64,000 bases of DNA from Ancistrus triradiatus (Eukaryota > Chordata > Actinopteri > Siluriformes > Loricariidae): NCBI GenBank assembly GCA_025084515.1, contig JAJAGP010000101.1:620001-684000 (forward strand). Reading direction: 5' to 3'. The position numbers were made by a program, and so were the translations under genes. The notes beneath the pieces are model-generated. The model ran no database searches and had not been told where the DNA came from. It worked only from the letters and a program-made list of their open reading frames with translations. This document shows, piece by piece, positions 1 to 10,825 of this stretch; within the stretch, counting starts at the first letter, position 1; every line of letters begins with the position of its first letter.

Positions 1-335
1 TTGTGGAGGGAGTTGAAAGTCCATGTTGCCAGCGACTGCCAAAAAAAAATCACTGCTCTGGTTGAGATCTGCATGGAGGAATGGGCCTTAATACCAGCTA
101 CAGTGTGTGCAAACTTGGTGAAGACTTACTGGAAACGTTTGACCTTTGTCATTGCCAACAACGGTTATGTTACAAAAGCGATGATGATACACCATCATTT
201 ACAATTAAATTCTTTAAAAATTTTGTCTCTCATAGTTGAAGTTTACCTATGATGAAAATTACAGACCTTTCTCCCCTTTCTAAAAAGGAGAACTTACACA
301 ATCAGTGGATGACTAAATACTTTTTTGCCCCACTG
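1..335 (+). mobile_element. Tc1/mariner-like element, 3' end only (family B)
   Basis: The forward strand carries the decayed C-terminal end of a Tc1-type transposase (ERICMEEW-like, then a KTYWKRL stretch near 60-145), followed by the 3' untranslated part. It ends in a terminal inverted repeat finishing in TTTTTTGCCCCACTG. The same terminus closes the copy at 52053-53278. The element starts before the window and is not functional. It lies in intron 10 of the gria1-like gene, antisense to it. Confidence 0.85.
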
Positions 336-564
336 TTATCATGTGTTGGGCCAGACATGTGGCCTGCCTGAACTAACTCCTTGCTCAATTTGTGCATGTT
401 TAAATATTGCATACACCCAAATAAGCTTCAATTAAAAGTCTGGCTTAAATAAGTGCGAACAGTTCATATCTGGATTGTGTTAGTGGAACCAAATAGTGAA
501 TAGCCTGAAGTGAACAATCTGTCTAACTTATGTAAGGCTATTTCAAATACACATTACTTTCATA
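336..564. other. Intron sequence, nothing recognised
   Basis: AT-rich single-copy-looking sequence between a Tc1 remnant and the Gypsy element. I see no coding signal or repeat. Confidence 0.4.
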
Positions 565-1355
565 TGTTACGGTATGGGATGGTGGACGAGTGAGAGAAAG
601 GAAAGGAAGACCCAAGTGCAGGAAACCTTTAATAACCCTCCTGCAAAAGGAAGAAGGAGGGGGTTATTGCAGAAGTGGAAGAAATTAAGTACCTCTCCAG
701 CTGGAGAAGTGTGGGAAAACCAGTAATTGCACCGTAGTGTGGGCGGTTGGGATCTAACCAAGGATAAGCGCGATTGGACACGAACGCGCCACATAAGTGG
801 TGACGTCAGAGTAGTACTGAATGGGGGGATAGAGAACGCCAAATGTAAGAACCGCGGAAAGCGGATTCATAAGCCAAAGCAAGGCCACTAACAGTGAAGG
901 AATTTAATACTTTAAACACAAAATCTTGCGACACGGCCAAACAATGCAATAAATGCCACTAAAGCAAACTAGGAAGCCACTGAGTGTAACGGTACACAAA
1001 CGTCGTTGCCGTACCCGGGGTGCGCACAGGCGCAGAGTGCGAGCAACTGGCACTCGCTTAAGCTGCTCGGAGTAAACGCTCAGGACGGCGGAATGCTGTA
1101 CCAGCGCAGGGAAAAACTCTCCCTGACCTAACGACTAGGCCCTATCGGTTACCTCGAGCTTCTAAGCTCTACTCAAGTGGCCCCCTTTGTGGGACCACCT
1201 GTACATCTAACCTTAATGGGAAGAGAAAGGAATTCGAGGAGCGTGAGAGCAGAGAAAGCTTACAAAACGTAGCTTAAGGTGACAGTGCTGCATCGGCGGC
1301 CACTAAGAGCGGTTATTTAAGGCCGAGCGGCAGGTGCGTCTGATTCCCATGAATG
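565..1355 (-). repeat. Left (3') LTR of the Gypsy element, fuller copy
   Basis: The part at 1056-1355 is directly repeated at 5096-5393. It includes a TTAAATAA box on the minus strand near 1316. The part at 565-1055 has no partner at the right end. On the minus strand it reads CTGCACTTGGGTC and then CCGTAACA, which looks like the usual 3' end of fish Gypsy LTRs, so I include it. Either edge may be off by tens of bases. Confidence 0.55.
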
Positions 1356-1364
1356 TGGGGAGCG

Positions 1365-2035
1365 CTAACAGCGGGTGCGCCTGAGTCTGGCCTCGGTGCA
1401 ATTGCCGAGCTGACGCTGCCCTTTAGTGTCAGAAACGTGGGTTCTAACAGTACCTCCTCCCCCACTGGCAACTCCGGACTTCCCCAGGCCCGCGGCTTTG
1501 TCCCTGCGGAACTGACGGATGACTTCGGGATCCAAGATGTGTCGAGCCGGAATCCAGGACCACTCCTCGGGACCGTAGCCTTTCCAGTCCACCAGGTACT
1601 GAGTGCTTCCCTGGACCTAATGGGAGTCCAGTGTCTGGTGCACGGCATAGATAGGGGACCCCCAGTTGGCAAACAGGGAGGGCAGGGGACTGGCAGGGGC
1701 ACTACTGTGGCACAGGAAAGGTCTGACACGGGAGACAAGAAAGGAGGGATGCACCTTCATAGCAGGAGTTAAGTCCAGGCAATAAGCGACCGGGTTTATC
1801 CAACGTACCACCTTAAAGGGCCCCACAAATTTAGGAGCCAACTTGCCAGAAGCGCCTCTGATAGGGAGGTCCTGAGTGGACAACCTGACCCGTTGCTGGG
1901 TGCTCACGAGGGCTCTTGTTGCAAGCGCAGACCTCACAAGCAGCCTCAAATTGTTTGACGTCGGCAGCCATGCCGGGCCACCAGAAGCGCCGGCGGAGGA
2001 ACTCATAAGTGGGCCCCTCATCGTGGGCACATGAT
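1365..2035 (-). pseudogene. Integrase remnant: zinc finger joined to C-terminal/chromodomain end
   Basis: Minus-strand translation shows an HHCC-type zinc-finger region around 2035-1905 (HDEGPTYEFLRRRFWWPG, later CEVCACNKS). It is followed at about 1900, in another frame, by the C-terminal GKLAPKFVGPFKVVR motif (about 1860-1810) and a chromodomain end, DWKGYGPEEWSWIPARHILD (about 1590-1530). The roughly 200-residue DDE catalytic core that normally separates these parts is absent. This is an internal deletion plus frameshifts, and the product cannot integrate DNA. Confidence 0.85.
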
Positions 2036-2371
2036 GTGGGCCCGAACTCGGTTGGGAACGTACCTACGACCTGGCAGACCGCCCCTTGGGTCGAGCTCGT
2101 GCCGCAGGGCCTTAGTCACGACCTCCTTGAGACCCTATGTAAGGGTAGCAACTATCCGAGAGGGCGGAAGTATGGGACCTGGATGGGGGTCTGCCAGCGG
2201 TGGGTCCTACTGACGGGACAAGGTGTCAGGTTTGACGTTCTTTGAACCTGGTCGGTGACCAAAGAGCAAGGACCAGCGGGCCTGATGGGCGTTGAGCCGC
2301 TTGGCCTGCAGAATATATGTCAAGTTCTTATTATCGGTCCAGACTAGAAATGCGTGCTTAACCCCTTCCAA

Positions 2372-3347
2372 CTAGTGACGCCATTCCATCAGGGCCAGCT
2401 TAACGGCAAGGATCTCCTGGTCCCCAAGAGATCCTGGGGTAGTTAAAAAGGTGCACGGAAGAAGTTTGTGACCCTCACCTGCACGCTGTGACAGGACAGC
2501 CCCTATGCCGATGTCGGATGCGTCCACCTCGACGATGAACGGTTTTTCCGGGTCCGGTTGGGCAAGGACCGAAGGATTGATGAAACGTCGCTTGATCTCC
2601 TCGAACTCCACATCTGCCTCTCTGGTGTAGTGGAAAGGTTCCGAAGTGTTGTGCGTGAGGGCCATGAGAGGCGTGGCTATAGTGCCAAAATCCCTCACAA
2701 AATCCGCAAACCCGAAGAAGCGCTGGACAGATGGAGGGAGGTGGGCTGAGGCCAGTTAGCTACGGCTTTGATCTTGGCCGGGTCCATGCGCAACTTACCC
2801 TCAGACACGATAAACCCAAGGAACATGACCGAAGGCGCATGAAAAACTGACTACTTGAGGTTGACAAATAGATAACCTGCCGGACATGGCCCATGTGTTC
2901 CCCGAGGGATCGACTGAAAATCAAGATATCATCGAGGTAGACGAAGATGTATCGATCCAGGGCCTCACGCAGGATGTTGTTGACGAAACGTTGGAAGATG
3001 GCGAGGGCATTTGTGAGCTCTAACGGCATCACGAGGTACTCGTAGTGCCCCGTGGGCATTATTAAAGCCGTCTTCCACTCGTCCCCCTTCCAAATGCGGC
3101 AAGGTTATAAGAATTTCAATAGGTCCAGTTTAGTGAAGATCCTGGCACCCTGAAGCATCTCGAACCTGGTCATCATCAGAGGGAGGGGATACTTGTCCTT
3201 AATGGTCACGGTGTTGAGGCCCCGGTTATCGATACACGGCCGAAGCGAGCTGTCCTTTTTGGCGACAAAAAAGAATCCCGCCCCGCCGGGAGAAGAAGAC
3301 AGGCGGATGATGCCATGACTGAGAGCTTCCTCGATGTATGACTGCAT
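2372..3347 (-). pseudogene. Gypsy reverse transcriptase and RNase H remnant
   Basis: Three minus-strand frames carry the polymerase. Positions 3347-3105 hold the N-terminal fingers (FFFVAKKDSSLRPCIDNRGL). Positions 3059-2760 hold the palm (PTGHYEYLVMP, FVYLDDILIFSRS with the catalytic YLDD intact). Positions 2698-2372 hold the connection and RNase H start (FIVEVDASDIGIGAVLSQR, ending near ALMEWRH). At least two frameshifts and stops separate them. The motif order is that of Metaviridae-type pol. There is no evidence of activity. Confidence 0.9.
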
Positions 3348-3351
3348 GGTA

Positions 3352-3880
3352 CTATGGAATCCATCACGGAGAAACTAACGGCTTTGCGAAATGAGGTAAA
3401 TTAGAGATACATACTCTTGGCTTCCCTGTTATCCTCCAGAAGATCTGCTGCTACGTACCTACCCCGCATCCACTGACTGTTTTTCATTCTGGGCAGTAAG
3501 CGCTGTATACTGGCATGTTATTGCGAACTTGTACAGACAGCTGCGAGAATGAGGACTGACAGAACTTTTTCCCAACCCAAATTAAATGCCTTTCACTCTA
3601 AGCTTAACCCCACCAAGATGGCGGGACGGGTCTGCAGGGCGCGCCGATCGGCTGCGAACACGGATGGCTGCTTGTCGTAGTTTGGTTACTTTTCCCGATC
3701 CCCACATCCTTAACCAGTGGCTAGTTGTGTGTCTATGTTATGTTTATGCGTTTGTGTGCTGGAAGGAGTTCTCCTTCTTTCCCAATGTGTTCATTATTTC
3801 TTGTTTCTTCTAAAAATGCATTTTGTTGCCTTGTACTTGTACATGTGTAACGACAATAAATTGAATCTAATCTAATCTAA
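3352..3880 (+). mobile_element. Non-LTR (LINE or SINE) insertion inside the Gypsy pol
   Basis: The Gypsy reading on the minus strand stops at 3351 and resumes at about 3881. The 530-bp block between ends on the plus strand with GACAATAAATTGAA and then a (TCTAA)n tail, typical of a non-LTR 3' terminus. It contains CAAGATGGCGGGACGG near 3615, reminiscent of L1-type 5' regions. Only a GTA is shared at the two junctions. The family is not identified. Confidence 0.6.
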
Positions 3881-4837
3881 TGTAATGGCCCCCTGCTCGG
3901 CGGGACTCAGGGAGAACAGCCATCCCTGTGGTGGTTCCCCTCCTGGCAGGAGGTTAATGGCACAGTCATACTCACGATGGGGAGGCTACCCTTGGGCCTC
4001 CACCTTGCTGAACACCTTGTTGAGGTCACCGATCGGGGACGGCCGACAGGTCCACCTGTGCTGGTTGAGCAAGGACTGGGGCCTCTGACCGATGCACCAA
4101 ACAGGATTCAGCACAGCAGGGGTCCCAGGTGAAGAGGGAACAAGTCCGCCAATCAATCTGGGGGTTGTGAGCTAGTAACCAGGGATACCCCAGGACCAGT
4201 TGAAGGTGAGGAGCTTCAGTGACCAGAAAGGATAACCTTTCACGGTGCTTCCCTACCCACAGAACGACAGGCTGGGTCCGCTGGACGACCGGACCACACC
4301 CCAGGGAATGCCCGTCGAGGGCTCAAAACTCCAGGGGCTTTTGCAAGGCTCATCAAGCGTAAGCCCAGCTGGGACACAAGGGTGGTGTCTATGAAGTTGC
4401 CCTCAGCACCAGAGTTGATCCAGGTCAAAGTGTGGAAGCAGGGGCCCCTCCCAGCCAGTTGGAGAGTCGCTGGGAGAGTGAGCCCCGATGGGGGAGAGCA
4501 GAATCTGCCTAGGAACCCCCCGACTGAACCTGGCCCGGCATTTCCCGGCTTCCTGAGAGGGGTGGATGACGATCCACTAGCACGTCCCATCCCTACCCGA
4601 ACAAGTTCCATGCGTTCGTCAACGTCGGGTGAGACACCCCCCGGGGTGCGCTACTTGGCCTGTTGCGAAGCCAGTATTGACCGTAATGGCCAAGTCGTAA
4701 AGGCCGGCCAGCAAAGGAGGAGGGTCACAGGTGGCCAGCTCGTTCTTCAGGTTCCCATTGAGCCCCTTTTGGAACATGACCGCGAGGGCCAGTTCGTTCC
4801 ATCTGTATTCAGCGACCAGGGTCCGGTATTTGACCAT
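3881..4837 (-). pseudogene. Gypsy gag/protease remnant
   Basis: Minus-strand frames show the segment just upstream of reverse transcriptase (PPHREYDCAINLLPGGEPP, about 4000-3910), a retroviral-type protease region (4440-4350) and gag-like sequence (4837-4619, RWNELALAVMFQKGLNGNLK). The protease active-site triplet reads N-S-G instead of D-S-G (codon AAC at 4416-4414), so the catalytic aspartate is lost. Frames are broken repeatedly. Confidence 0.75.
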
Positions 4838-5095
4838 GTAAGCAGAGGTGGACCCTGGTGTCCTGACCCCCTACAGGATAGAAAAACATGTCTCGAAGGG
4901 CTTGGGAGAAGGCTGCCTCACTCTGGAGCACGGGAGACCCAGACTCCCATTGGAGCCCAGTCGAGGGCCCAGCCGGTCAGCAAGGACAGCATATAGGCCA
5001 CTCGTGCCTGCTCAGAGGGAAATTGTGAGGGCCGTTGCTCAAATGTAAGAGAGCATTGAAGGAGGAATCCCCTACAGCTTGGGGATTCTTCCAAG

Positions 5096-5393
5096 CTTAA
5101 GCTGCTTGGAGAAAACGCTCAGGATGGCGGAATGCCGTCCCAGCGAAGGGAAAAACTCTCCCTGACCTAACAACTAGGCCCTATGGGTTACCATGAGTTT
5201 CTAAGCTATACTCAAGTGGCCCCCTTTGCGGTACCACCTGTACCTGGAACCCTAACAGGAAGAGAAAGGAATCTGAGGAGCGTGCGAGCGGAAAGAGCTA
5301 ACAAAACGTAGCCTAAGGTGATAGTGCTGTTCGGCGGCCGCTAAGAGCGGTTATTTAAGGCCGAGCGGGCGGTGCACCTGATTTCCGTGAATG
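5096..5393 (-). repeat. Right (5') LTR of the Gypsy element, truncated
   Basis: Starts at CTTAAGCTGCTTGGAG and ends near TGATTTCCGTGAATG, matching 1056-1355 in the same orientation with scattered substitutions. The part corresponding to 565-1055 of the left copy, the primer-binding site and the gag leader are missing. A deletion therefore joins gag directly to the LTR. Confidence 0.75.
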
Positions 5394-5417
5394 AAAAAGA
5401 AAGCACTGATAAACAAA

Positions 5418-5545
5418 CAGCACAGCAACACCGATCGCTAGTCGAATTCTCAAACACTGAGTAGATAATCAAGGAATGATCAAAACGGAAGCTCGCGTTG
5501 CTGTGTTGGAAAGTGTTGGAAAGACATCACTGATGACGTGACAAA
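5418..5545. repeat. Dispersed repeat, third copy of the 48985/49115 unit
   Basis: The block around CACTGAGTAGATAATCAAGG resembles 48985-49030 and 49115-49230 (AGCAACACC, GCTAGT, then ACTGAGYARATA, then GATGACGTCAC-like). The family is unknown. It sits immediately outside the right Gypsy LTR. The rest of 5394-6009 is AT-rich intron with nothing recognised. Confidence 0.5.
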
Positions 5546-6009
5546 AATGCAATACCCATCAAAACGATCAAAAACAGCATTTTAAGCAACTTCTAAAAAT
5601 AGTTGAATACAACTGAATCCAAAATTAACAAGATATGTTTTTTTGTCCACTACAAGTAATTTATAGATTACTTGGACTTCAGAGCCATATTTCTTTTTTT
5701 TATTATGTTGTTATGGTGTCATTCATGGATGCATAGAAAATGGTGCTGATATTTACTTTTTAAGTTTTTTTCAAGTGCCCTTTTTAACGTGTTGTAAAAT
5801 GTTATACTAGCCTAAGTATTATTTATCTGCTATACTAGTATGAGTATTAGTTAAGTAGCATATTCAGTTTGCAAATTAGTCTCAAAAAGCAACATGCAAC
5901 AAATCAAGATATCATGGATTGTGATCCAGCCTAAAAGTGATAAAATATTTTGCAGGTTATCCACTAATCCTAAGTAGTAGAAAAAATAAATGAATAACAA
6001 AAAACTTAC

Positions 6010-6216
6010 GCCGTATACTAATTCCCCAACCATTCCATTCCACATTTTGGTCTCTGGATCCCTAGCACCGTACTTCCCATCAGCCACAATCTTCAATTTG
6101 TACTGGTATCCCACGTGTTTGGCAATTTCAGCAGCCAGTTCCACACAGTAGCCCTCATACTTATCATTCCCTACCAGCTTTTCATGATTCTTTTTCAGCA
6201 TCACATATGGAGATTC
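6010..6216 (-). CDS. gria1: AMPA glutamate receptor GluA1-like, exon 10 (S1 ligand-binding segment)
   Basis: A 207-nt exon, 69 codons, phase 0 at both ends, exactly the length of exon 10 in tetrapod GRIA genes. Acceptor CTGTTGCAG and donor GTAAGT are on the minus strand. It encodes the start of the S1 half of the extracellular glutamate-binding clamshell: ESPYVMLKKN, then DKYEGYCVELAAEIAKHVGY, then DGKYGARDPETKMWNGMVGE. The first Tyr of YEGYC corresponds to the glutamate-contacting Tyr450 of GluA2. CVELAAEIAKHVGY matches GluA1 better than GluA2-4. The next exon lies outside the window. Whether this is the teleost a or b paralogue cannot be decided here. Confidence 0.96.
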
Positions 6217-6282
6217 CTGCAACAGACACAAACAAGAATCATTACTACCATTACAGCATAAAAGTACAAGCTGAACTAATTT

Positions 6283-6758
6283 TGGGTGTACTCACGCTAG
6301 GCAGTCTGTACCATGCCTAAGCATGTTTGACCCTCAAAGTATCGTACATTTAACTTCACAAATGCACACTGAAAGAGGTGGGTTTTAATTGCTAACTCTG
6401 TCTGAGCACGAAACACAACGTCAGCTGCCTTCCTAAAAATCATTTTATACATCACGAGCAGCACGAGTAGTCGAATATCACTGCTTTGCATAACCAATAA
6501 GTCTATTATAAGGTGTATGAGAGGACTGTGTGTCAGCATACGCAAAACGACTACAAAAAAGTCACAAAGCAAGTACAACCATGAAGTCAATGCTATGCAC
6601 ATGTGACCGACATTCTCCACCACAAACCTTGCATCGTGATGATATAAGAGTGTGTGGGTGTTTAAGCGCAATGTGTGCACAGGCTAGGGAGTGGGAAGAG
6701 AGGACAGCCGTGCTCTGGCTCTGTTACAAGACAACTGGACCTAGTGTGAGTACACCCT
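6283..6758. mobile_element. Non-autonomous DNA transposon (hAT-like MITE)
   Basis: A block of about 475 bp bounded by inverted termini: GGGTGTACTCACGCTAGG at 6284-6301 and its complement CCTAGTGTGAGTACACCC at 6740-6757 (one mismatch). The inside includes GTACCATGCCTAAGCATG near the left end and a GC-richer right end, an arrangement I recall from fish hAT-type MITEs. No target duplication is convincing. A 127-codon minus-strand frame inside is not a gene. Its left end is 67 bp upstream of the exon 10 acceptor. Confidence 0.7.
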
Positions 6759-7460
6759 AAATCAGATTTCTGTACACTTATTAACACAGTAAAGGTCTGC
6801 CAGTCTATCTTCTATCTGACGAGTTTAACACCAACAAGAACCAAGAAAATAAAGTTTGACAATGCAGTAGATATGAATTCATGCTGCAGAATCCTTGACC
6901 CACACAAGTTTATATTCAGCTGGTGACTCAGTTGGCATTGTCTTGTGTATCACATTAAGGGTAAACAATCCACTGGGCTGAAATGACAGTGTGATTTTGC
7001 TTGGGGACAGTTGGTAGTATGAGATATGTTCTACTGCTATATTTCAGACAGACTGGACATTCAGTAGAAATTATTGAGCACATACCACCTGAGGCCCTGA
7101 CCAGTTATTTATTTCACAACTCAATATGAGGGTGTTCTCTGGCAGCTAACAATGAACAAGCAACGCTTGTCAGCACTTATCTGACAACAGCAAAGAACTG
7201 TCCATCACAATGCAGTTACAATGAAACATGAAAGCAAATAAAAGCATAAAAAATAAATATAATATAATAAATATAAAAAATATAAAATCCATTTGTGATT
7301 TATATGTATTTGTTTGCAAATACTTAAAGAGTATAATAACTATATGAACTTCACTGGCACATCTTGCATATGTCACATCCACCAACAGCTGTTCCTTACT
7401 GTTCTTGCCAATAGCTTTCCCACCAGTAAGAATGCAGCATAAAGTGTGATATGTCATATC
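6759..7460. other. Intron 9 sequence, nothing recognised
   Basis: AT-rich, no coding signal, no clear repeat boundaries. Confidence 0.4.
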
Positions 7461-7965
7461 TCATATGTTCTATATTTCTGCTTAAGTATGATCTAAAACA
7501 GCATCAGACTTTCATGCAAGCCCTAAAAGATAAAGAGAACTCAATTACACAAATGAGACAAAATAATATACTTGATCATTTATGTATTGAAAATGATCCA
7601 GTATAACCTATCTGTGAGTGGCAAAAGTATGTGAACTTATAGGATTACCAGTTATTTGAAAGTGAAATTAAAGTGAGCTTTCAATCAATGAGAGGGGGTG
7701 CCCTGTTATTTTAAAGTACAGGGATCTATCAAAGTCTGATCTTCACAACACGTTTGTGAAAATGTATCGTGGCACAAACAAAGGCGATTTTTGGGGACCT
7801 AAGAAAAAGATTTGCTGATGCAAATTAGTTGAGAAAAGGTTACAAAACCATCTACTGTATAAAGAGTTCGGACTACATTAATCCACAGTCAGACAGATTC
7901 TGTACAAATGGAGTAAATTCGAGACCAGTGTTACTCTTCCCAGGAGAGGCTAAACAGGAAAGATC
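7461..7965 (+). mobile_element. Tc1-like fragment (family A)
   Basis: Forward-strand remnant matching the 5' half of the element at 22879-24169. Shared features are the TTCTATATTTCTGCTTAA start, the GGCAAAAGTATGTGAACTT stretch, and GGATCTATCAAAGTCTG ahead of the transposase start. The left terminal repeat and everything after the N-terminal third are missing. Stops and deletions destroy the frame. Confidence 0.8.
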
Positions 7966-8824
7966 TAAGAAAAAAAATTAAAGAGTTCACAAACTTTCAA
8001 CCAACAGAAAAGAAAATTATTTGTAATCAGATAAACAATTTTACTTTATATTGAATAATGTTGCTGAAGAGTCAAACAAACTGTCTAACTGTCACCCCAA
8101 TGTTTGTATGTGTTTCACATGAGCCATTTAATTAAATTGTAATTATTTACATTTTTACTTTGTAACAATTTACAGCTAACAAATTATCTTGACCTGTAAG
8201 GTTAGCTCATTTTACTGAAGGCGGCAGTGGAATGAGTAAGTAGGGCAAAGACAAATTATTGTTTCCATGGTAATGAGTTTTAGCTCTTTCTACCTGGCAT
8301 GAATTTCATAATGTAAGCTGTGCAGACTGACTGTAATCACTGTAGATGTTTAGCTATTATAGTATGAAAAAATGCCCAGTGTCCAACCAGAAAGACAAGT
8401 TCTACCTCTTCAGTATGTTCTTACTGAAGTTTAAAAGCATTACATACCTAGCATTACATACAAAGTGCCAGTCAAACGTTTGGAGACATCTACTGAAAAT
8501 CAAATATTTCTCATTTGTATAGTCATTTTCAAAACTACTGTTAAAATACCAGAACATTATTTCTTACAAAAATATACAGTAATTACTCATGGTTGTTTAA
8601 TCACAAGGATTAACGTTGATGGCCAGTCTTTAAGAAAACAGCAAAAGTTCTGAAAGTTTATACAAGTGTATTGGACAAAATCATCCAATGTTGAAAAGAC
8701 TGGCTCTAATAAAGATGGTCTCAGGCAAGGAAAACCAATTGCTATCCCAGCTGCAGCTGACATGCATATTAGCCTGAGAAAGTCAGCAGCACCACAGATT
8801 AGAGCTGAAATAAATGCTGCACAG
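7966..8824. other. Intron 9, mostly unrecognised; possible Tc1 scrap near 8465
   Basis: GTGCCAGTCAAACGTTTGGA at 8466-8485 resembles the terminus of another Tc1 family (CCAGTCAAAAGTTTGGAC-type). The transposase body is missing. The rest is AT-rich with no signal. Confidence 0.35.
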
Positions 8825-10209
8825 AGCTATGGATGGACTGGCCATTGAGAGTACCTGTGTGTCATCTGTGTGTGGGCCAGTGAGACAGCTAAAAATAGAA
8901 CCTGATATAAGTATTCTAATATTGAAGTGTGCATTGGCCAACAATATAAGTATTGCATGGTCATCAGCCAATCATACAAATGCCACTTTTCCAAGGATTA
9001 ATTGTAATCACTACAACCACTAAAACTAGGGTGACCAGATGTCCCATTTTTTCTGGGACAATCCCGTATTTCAGTCCATGTCCCGGTGTCCTGACTTGTA
9101 TTTCAAATATGTACATTTGTCCTGTATCTCAAAGAAAATGACAAATTTATACTTTAATGAACATTAGCGGATATTCATCACCCAAAACGCTTGCATTTAT
9201 TCAAAAAGAACACACCATTTATTTCACAAGTTACTGTACATGTCTAACCATGAAATGGCCAATCACATCCATTGATTTTGTAAGTGAATATAACTCAAAC
9301 AGCCTTCACCACAATGACTTAATGGCCTCAAACTCTATGGCTGATGTACTGCTGAGATGGCTAAACAAAAAAATAAGTTTAAGGTACAGTTTCAAAAATA
9401 ACATAAAAAGTCGGTGTGCAGTGTGTATGTGAGTAATGTGTATGCTGCAAATTACCTACTCAGGGCTCATCTCCAAGCATTGACAGTCAAAAAGACATTA
9501 ATAGAGCTAGTGATGTGGCTGTGTTGTGTTGAGTGTTTAATGAAGAACGTCATGTTTCCTTGATCTGACTTGTTACCTCATTCACACTGCCACTACAGCA
9601 CTGTACATACAGAATTCCATAATTCAGTATCGAAAATCTGCCCACTCTAGCTAAAAGAAAGAAGGGACTAAAAAAGCATGCGATAAAAAAAAAAAAAAGC
9701 TTTTTTGGCTGTCAGAGTGAAGAAGAGAATGTACAGAAAAAGTACATTCAAAGTCATCACTTTGATAGGTAGCATGCTAAGTTAGCCAGTTTGCTCAATC
9801 TGCTGGTTGAGAAGACACTATCGGCCCTGTCTAAACTAGAGAACAAAAGAGAACTAAACTATTCCTGAATTTAAATGGGTGAATATAAATGAATGATTGC
9901 GTGGAGGTTCTGCCATTTTATGTCCAACATAGAGCTTTAGTTGGAGGAAGTAATTTGATTAGTCTCTGCTCCTCAGAAAAAAAGTTTGTAAAAATTGATA
10001 ATGCAGAGTTTCATTCAGGAGATGAAACTTCAGGAGTGATTCTGTGAATAAAATAGTGCTTTTTTTTGTTCAGAAATATATGTCCACACTAACTGACAGT
10101 CCACACTAGCAGACGTCTTTGTCTTAGACAAAAGTGAAAACTCAGGTTTTACTTACAGCAGTGTCTAGAAGTTTATTGAGACAAGATGGGGGAAAAATCC
10201 AATAAATCC

Positions 10210-10682
10210 CATAAATCCATAAATGGCACCTGTTAAGAGATATTCTTATGAAGCGGATTTCAAACTATCGCTAAAAAACGCTATCAGTCACGCAGTACAA
10301 TATGGAAATAGAGCAGCTGAACAGCTAAGTAACAGCAACGAGACTGACTCGGATAATGACGAGAGGGATCCGGCCATAACTTGATGCCGAAATCGCCCAA
10401 CTGTTAAACTCAAACACTGAAGGTGAAGAATTTCATGGATTTGTGGTAGAGGAATAAACTGAAAAAGTGAGTGTATTGTTTCGTATTTTAGGTGTTACAA
10501 CTGAACAATGTTGAGAGTTATTGTGAAAGAGTTGAATAAAGTTTGACTTATAAGAGTTTTGTTTCATTTAATGAGCCTTATAACCCGGTGCCCTTTATGT
10601 ATGAAAATAGATCCGTTAGCGGCCGATCGTTGATATTGCGTCTCATAAACCGGTGCGCCTTATGGTCCGAAAAATACGGTAC
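10210..10682 (+). mobile_element. pogo/Tigger-type transposon fragment
   Basis: Forward translation near 10230-10320 gives a KRYSYEADFK-like helix-turn-helix start and YGNRAAEQL, the N-terminal pipsqueak-type DNA-binding region of pogo/Tigger transposases. The right end at 10590-10682 has the repeated GTGCGCCTTAT units and a CCGAAAAATACGGTA terminus seen in fish Tigger-like elements. The catalytic domain is absent. Confidence 0.65.
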
Positions 10683-10825
10683 TTGGTCAATAAATTTGGT
10701 TCAACTCAATACTTTGTAACATAACCTTTGTTGGCAATGACAGAGGTCAAACGTTTCCTGTAAGTCTTCACCAGGTTTGCACACACTGTAGCTGGTATTT
10801 TGGCCCATTCCTCCATGCAGATCAA
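10683..10825 (-). mobile_element. Tc1-like fragment (family B)
   Basis: About 140 bp matching 52250-52375 and 53990-54095 (CAACTCAATACTTTGTAAC, AACCTTTGTTGGCAATGACA, CATTCCTCCATGCAG). This is the C-terminal transposase end and 3' flank, with the coding strand minus. No terminal repeats remain. Confidence 0.8.

Larger units (their letters stand above)
565..5393 (-). mobile_element. Degenerate Gypsy-type LTR retrotransposon (chromovirus-like)
   Basis: A GC-rich block in AT-rich intron sequence. Read on the minus strand it gives, in order, gag-like, protease, reverse transcriptase, RNase H, integrase zinc-finger and chromodomain-like segments, between two related LTR-like direct repeats (1056-1355 and 5096-5393, roughly 85-90% alike by eye). 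All open frames are broken. The integrase catalytic core is missing and a non-LTR element interrupts the region upstream of the reverse transcriptase. Outer boundaries are estimates: the left edge is set at TGTTACGG (565). Its right end is about 617 bp downstream of the exon 10 splice donor in gene direction, in the same orientation as the gene. Confidence 0.85.

Noticed and set aside
1353..1772. 139-codon plus-strand frame
   Set aside because: Antisense shadow of the Gypsy integrase/chromodomain region, whose motifs read on the minus strand.
6297..6680. 127-codon minus-strand frame next to exon 10
   Set aside because: It lies wholly inside the inverted-repeat MITE and has no recognisable domain.
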